Below are positions 60,017-64,000 of a stretch of 64,000 nucleotides of DNA, in pieces. The notes under the pieces are model-generated. The model worked only from the letters and a program-made list of their open reading frames with translations, searched no databases and was not told where the DNA came from. Position 1 is the first letter of the stretch. The number at the start of each line of letters is the position of its first letter. The stretch is taken from positions 22,947,261 to 23,011,260 of the forward strand of contig NC_003074.8 in assembly GCF_000001735.4 (NCBI RefSeq). The letters run 5' to 3'. Origin of the DNA: Arabidopsis thaliana. Lineage: Eukaryota > Streptophyta > Magnoliopsida > Brassicales > Brassicaceae. Made by a program: the position numbers and the translations under genes.

Positions 60017-61366
60017 ATGGTTGATGAGACAGAAAAACCTATTAGGTTACTCAATTTCGTCTCCGAGGAACAGGTTCTCTCTCTCTCTCTCTCTATCGAA
60101 ACCCTAGTTTTGTGAAATTCAATTTAAAATTGCTTGTTTTTTCTGAGAAATTGATTTGGTGATCCAGTTAGATGAATCGAAGAAAGAAAGAGGAGAAAGA
60201 GTTGAAGATGGAACATTCCAGAGGGACAGGGCTCTCTACGAGGTATTTCTCCATCCTTCACTGTCGTTTTCAGTCCCATGAGTAAATCATTCGTTTTCTT
60301 CTTCCTCACTTGTAATGTGTTTCAATTGCAGATTTTGAAAGAGAACAAAGACAAGAAGGACGCTGAGTTTAATGAACGATTCAAGCATAGTGAGTCACTA
60401 TCTCTGTATAGCAGTATTGATTCCATTGTTTCAAGCTGTGATCAATTCTTATGTCAAGATCTTTGCTTTGGTTTACCTTTTCTGAAATTCAAATTTTTGG
60501 TATGTTACCTTCTGTTGAATGGTTTGACTAAAGAAGAGACTATATTGAATTGGGATTTTACAGGGCCACCCAAAGCTCTGGATGAAGATGAGACCGAGTT
60601 TCTTGATAAACTGGAAATGGTGAGCTATCTTCTTTTATTGCCAATGGACTGCATATCAGTGTAGATATTACTGAGTTAGTGCTTATAAGCTCTGAAGGAT
60701 CATGACTTTATGGCGTGATCTTTGGGCTTATATCTTCTCTGTCATCTTAACACCCTCATTTGCACTTGTTGTTTATAGTCAAAGAGGGAATATGAACGTC
60801 AATTGGCAAATGAAGAAGATGAACAGCTTCGTAATTTCCAGGTAACTTTCTTTTGAATCTTGAATAACAGTTAACAAAAGCTTACAAAATTGTTAGATTA
60901 AGATTGTATCATGGTTCTATTTTCAGGCAGCGGTTGCAGCACGATCTGCAATCCTTCACGAACCAAAGGAAGCAGCACTGCCACCACCAGCGCCAGTCAC
61001 CAAGGTGAGTATCTCATGATTCAATTTGGAATGTTAGATAAAATTTGCAGATCTTCATCTGAGCATTTGAATCACAAGGGGTTATATATATCTTGAACTC
61101 TTTTACAGGAACAAAAACCAATCGGGAAGAGAAATCCTGCGACTCGTCCATTTAAAGCGATCATAAAAGTCAAGCCACAACCCAAGAAGGCTAAAGCAAC
61201 AGAGAAAGAAGAGAAAGAGATCCCAGGGAATGGAAAACCGGCCAGCCATATCGACCAGGCTTCTTTAGATTCTGTAAAAGGCAATGTCACAGGTAAAACT
61301 ACTGAAGGTCTGCAAACTGGTTTAGCCTTAGTCTCATATAGTGATGAAAGTGAAGACGATGATTAA
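60017..61366 (+). CDS. NIP30/FAM192A-like nuclear protein
   Basis: Seven exons (60017-60073, 60168-60242, 60332-60389, 60564-60619, 60779-60841, 60927-61004, 61109-61366) give 214 aa. The N-terminal NIP30 domain includes LNFVSEEQLDESKKERG, then DRALYEILKENKDKKDAEFN and DEDETEFLDKLE. The middle is charged and likely coiled coil. The end is Lys-rich (RPFKAIIKVKPQPKK, the family signature) and finishes in an acidic YSDESEDDD tail. In animals FAM192A (PIP30) binds the PA28gamma proteasome activator; a plant role is not established. It converges with ABCB21 (128 bp between stops). From memory At3g62140. Confidence 0.88.
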
Positions 61367-61494
61367 TATTTTGTGTTACTGACTCAATAATCTATATAAA
61401 CATTCACAATGAATCAAAATATTGAATCTTTTGGTGTCAGTTCCATTGTATAGTATTAACTCAGAAATGCTAAAAAATCATTAGAAAGGAAATT

Positions 61495-63929
61495 TTATGT
61501 AGAAGCACTCAGATGAAGTTGTACTAAAGAAGCATAAACACCATCTTTGATATTAATCAAAGTCTCATGCTTTCCCTTCTCCACGATGACTCCATTCTTA
61601 ACCACTGCAATTACATCGGCGTTCTTGATTGTTGATAACCGATGTGCCACCACCACGGTGGTTCGGTTAACCATAACCCGGTCCAATGCATCCTGAACCA
61701 CACGCTCTGACTCAGCGTCTAGAGCACTTGTGGCTTCATCAAGTAGCAACACTTTAGGGTCTTTAACGATTGCTCTGGCTATGGCTACTCTCTGCTTTTG
61801 CCCACCTGATAATTGAACTCCTCTTTCACCCACCATTGTATCATAGCCCTGCAACGGTAAGCAAAAGTTTCAGTTTAATCTGTATCCATATGGACCTGGA
61901 AATTATGGCTGGACACTCTTTTTTTTGGTTCGATTATTCGGGTTATTTTAAGCTGTTCAATGTTAGAACTTAGAATTTTGGTTGGGTGCGGTTAAAGTTA
62001 CCTGTTGTAGTCCACTGATGAAGCCATGAGCGTTAGATAGCTCAGCTGCGGATACTATTTCGGTTTCAGTAGCATCTCCTCCTTTACCATAAGCAATGTT
62101 TGCCCTAATCGTTTCATTGAACAAAACCGGTTCCTGGCTCACAAGCCCGGTTTGCTGCCTTAACCATTTCAGCTGCAATGTCTTTATCTCAACTCCATCA
62201 AGAGTGATCTGACCAGAATCAGGGTCGTAAAACCTCTGTAGCAACGCAATCACTGTCGATTTCCCGCTCCCGCTCTCTCCAACCAAAGCTATTGTCTGAA
62301 ACAGAGGGAAAAACAAAACAAAATAAGAGACTTTATTTGACCCGAACTGAACCAAACTGATTCATTTTTTCTATATCTTACCTTGCCAGCGCGAATAGAC
62401 AGACAGAGATCTTGGAAGATCTGAACATCTGGTCTTGAAGGATATTTGAAACTAATATGACGAAGTTCGATATCTCCTTTAACATTATCAAGAACTCTCC
62501 CAGACTCATCACTTGGATCAATCTTCGATTCTCTGTCTATAACCGCGAAGATCGATGCAGCCGCATTGCTAGCTTTGCTGGAATCAGGAGACAATGAACT
62601 TGACTGAGAAATAGCTACAGCCGCCATTGTCAAAGCAAAGAAAACCTGTTTCGAAACAACACAAAACACTCTTTAGAAGGGGACAAAAAACAGGAATCAT
62701 GAGTTTCTGAAATGTTTTTGTTGCCTTTACCCTGAAAACAGAATCAAAGGTTGTTTTCCCGTCATCGACAAGCCTTGCACCCGCGTAGAAACTGGCGGCG
62801 TAAGAAGAGAAGAGGACGAAGAAAGAAACACCGAAACCGATACCACTAACTATGCCTTGACGTATTCCTGTTCTCATAGGACCTTCACATTTCTTCTTAT
62901 ACATTTTCATCACTTTCTCCTCTGCACAGAATGAAGCAACCGTTCTTATGCTCCCCACCGCATCATTCGCTACTTGGCTCGCTTCCTCATACATTCTCTG
63001 CCAACAATTTTCCGTTTCATCAGACAAAAAATAGAGATATGTAACTTGTATAGAAAATCAAAGAGAGTTTAGTCGTACCTTTGCATCTGCACTGAAGCCA
63101 ACCATGAACTTCATGTATATATAACCATTAAGCCCGATTAGCGGAAGCATCGCGAGAACAATGAAAGCTAACTGCCAACTCGCCACAAACGCTATGACCA
63201 AACCCGCGGTTACAGACGCAAGATTCTGAACCGTTTGAGCCAATGCGTCTCCAACTAGACCACGGACCGTAGCTGCATCAGCAGAGAGCCTAGCTCCAAT
63301 AGCACCACTTGAGTTCTCAGTCTCATCAAACCATCCAACTTCCATACGAACAACTTTCTCAAAACACATTGATCTTATCCGCTGCACTAGTTTACATCCG
63401 GCTATGGAAAAAAAGATCGTTTGTGCTGGGAAGACCACCATTGAAGCTACACCAAGAAGCATGAAGATGATTGCCCAAAACCTTGTATCGGATTTTAACT
63501 GCTCAGGTGGTTTGAAAAATGCTTTGATCACGCTTGAGATTAGAATCCCGAATATCGGAAGAATAACTCCGTTTAAGACCGCGGCTATAGATCCGAGTAT
63601 AAGCATAGGAATCTCTGGTTTGTTTAGAGCAGCGACTCTAAAGAAAGAGACTTTCTTTTCTTTGATCGGAGTAGAAACCTTGATGTCTTTCTCTGGTATA
63701 GCTTCGTTGTTGGTGTCTATTCCTGCTGGAAAACCAAACATAGAGAAAGAAGAAGATCTTTTGCTTAAAGACCGGCTTAGTGACGACTTCCTTAAACTAG
63801 ACCGTTTCATGGACTCCATTGATAGTTTCTGCTCATCCGTTGAATCTTCTGTCTGTTTAGTATCTTCTTGTAGACGTATGAGCTGAGAATACGCTCCTTC
63901 CGGGTCTCTTAGGAGCTCAGAGTGAGAAC
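61495..63929 (-). CDS. ABCB21: ABCB21 auxin transporter, C-terminal part (cut by window edge)
   Basis: Six 3' exons (61495-61848, 62002-62295, 62382-62645, 62731-62997, 63079-63929, ascending; the next exon lies beyond 64000) encode about the last half of a full-size ABCB/MDR/PGP pump. Residues visible include the linker ([14 protein letters not shown]... [18 protein letters not shown], phosphorylatable), TMD2 ([21 protein letters not shown] onward) and NBD2. NBD2 has Walker [10 protein letters not shown], signature LSGGQ, Walker [13 protein letters not shown] and switch His in AHRLST, all intact. ABCB21 is a plasma-membrane auxin importer/exporter close to ABCB4. The list gives five exons seen whole; the donor-side neighbour is out of view. 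The gene continues past the right end. Confidence 0.9.
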
Positions 63930-64000
63930 CTGATCATACATTTTATGATCAGCACTTACTATCAGATAGGATTGGATATATATATATATACATGTATATG

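Noticed and set aside
1..64000. tRNA, rRNA, CRISPR, complete retrotransposon
   Set aside because: I looked for TTCGA-type B-boxes with matching arms, long terminal repeats and regularly spaced repeats and found no convincing case; a tRNAscan-SE and repeat-library run would settle it.

Overview
The window is plant nuclear DNA. It has AT-rich intergenic stretches, many short GT-AG introns, TA microsatellites and TGGGCC-type promoter motifs. The gene order (NGA2, a Kazal inhibitor, two CCoAOMT-like genes, a paladin-like protein, GLP10, CYP20-3, PAE6, a CHMP7-like SNF7 protein, PIF6, IAA30, a polygalacturonase-like gene, cytosolic ProRS, LCD, ABCB21) matches, from memory, Arabidopsis thaliana chromosome 3, about At3g61970 to At3g62150. 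Exons were joined by hand from splice sites and homology. Most rebuilt protein lengths agree with the known proteins as I remember them (for example CYP20-3 260 aa, GLP10 220, PAE6 419, PIF6 363, IAA30 172).

Layout. 1-9 kb: NGA2 in a large regulatory space, with a small MITE. 9-14 kb: a secreted Kazal-type inhibitor followed by two tandem methyltransferase genes, all on the minus strand. 17.7-29.3 kb: a 19-exon paladin-like gene, GLP10, plastid cyclophilin CYP20-3 and a HAD phosphatase. 29.3-32 kb: a mosaic of partial duplications with a short NYN-domain gene. 32.8-41.3 kb: PAE6, a DUF1685 protein and a CHMP7-like ESCRT-III gene. 41.8-49.3 kb: PIF6 and IAA30, divergent across more than 5 kb of AT-rich DNA. 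50-64 kb: a GH28 protein, cytosolic ProRS, L-cysteine desulfhydrase, a NIP30/FAM192A-like protein and the 3' half of ABCB21, which runs off the right edge.

The genes do not form one pathway; this is ordinary euchromatin. I see no complete transposon, CRISPR array, rRNA or convincing tRNA, and no wholly new multi-gene system.

The most unusual content is local gene remodelling. (1) The signal-peptide exon start of the Kazal gene appears to have been copied onto the OMTF3 methyltransferase, replacing the N-terminus still present in its tandem sister. (2) The NYN-domain ORF is cut short and its last codons read antisense through a decayed copy of the start of the neighbouring HAD gene. (3) The HAD gene seems to need a GA-AG intron. 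(4) A perfect 48-bp palindrome lies just upstream of the PIF6 start codon. (5) A decayed copy of the last ProRS exon lies downstream of ProRS.
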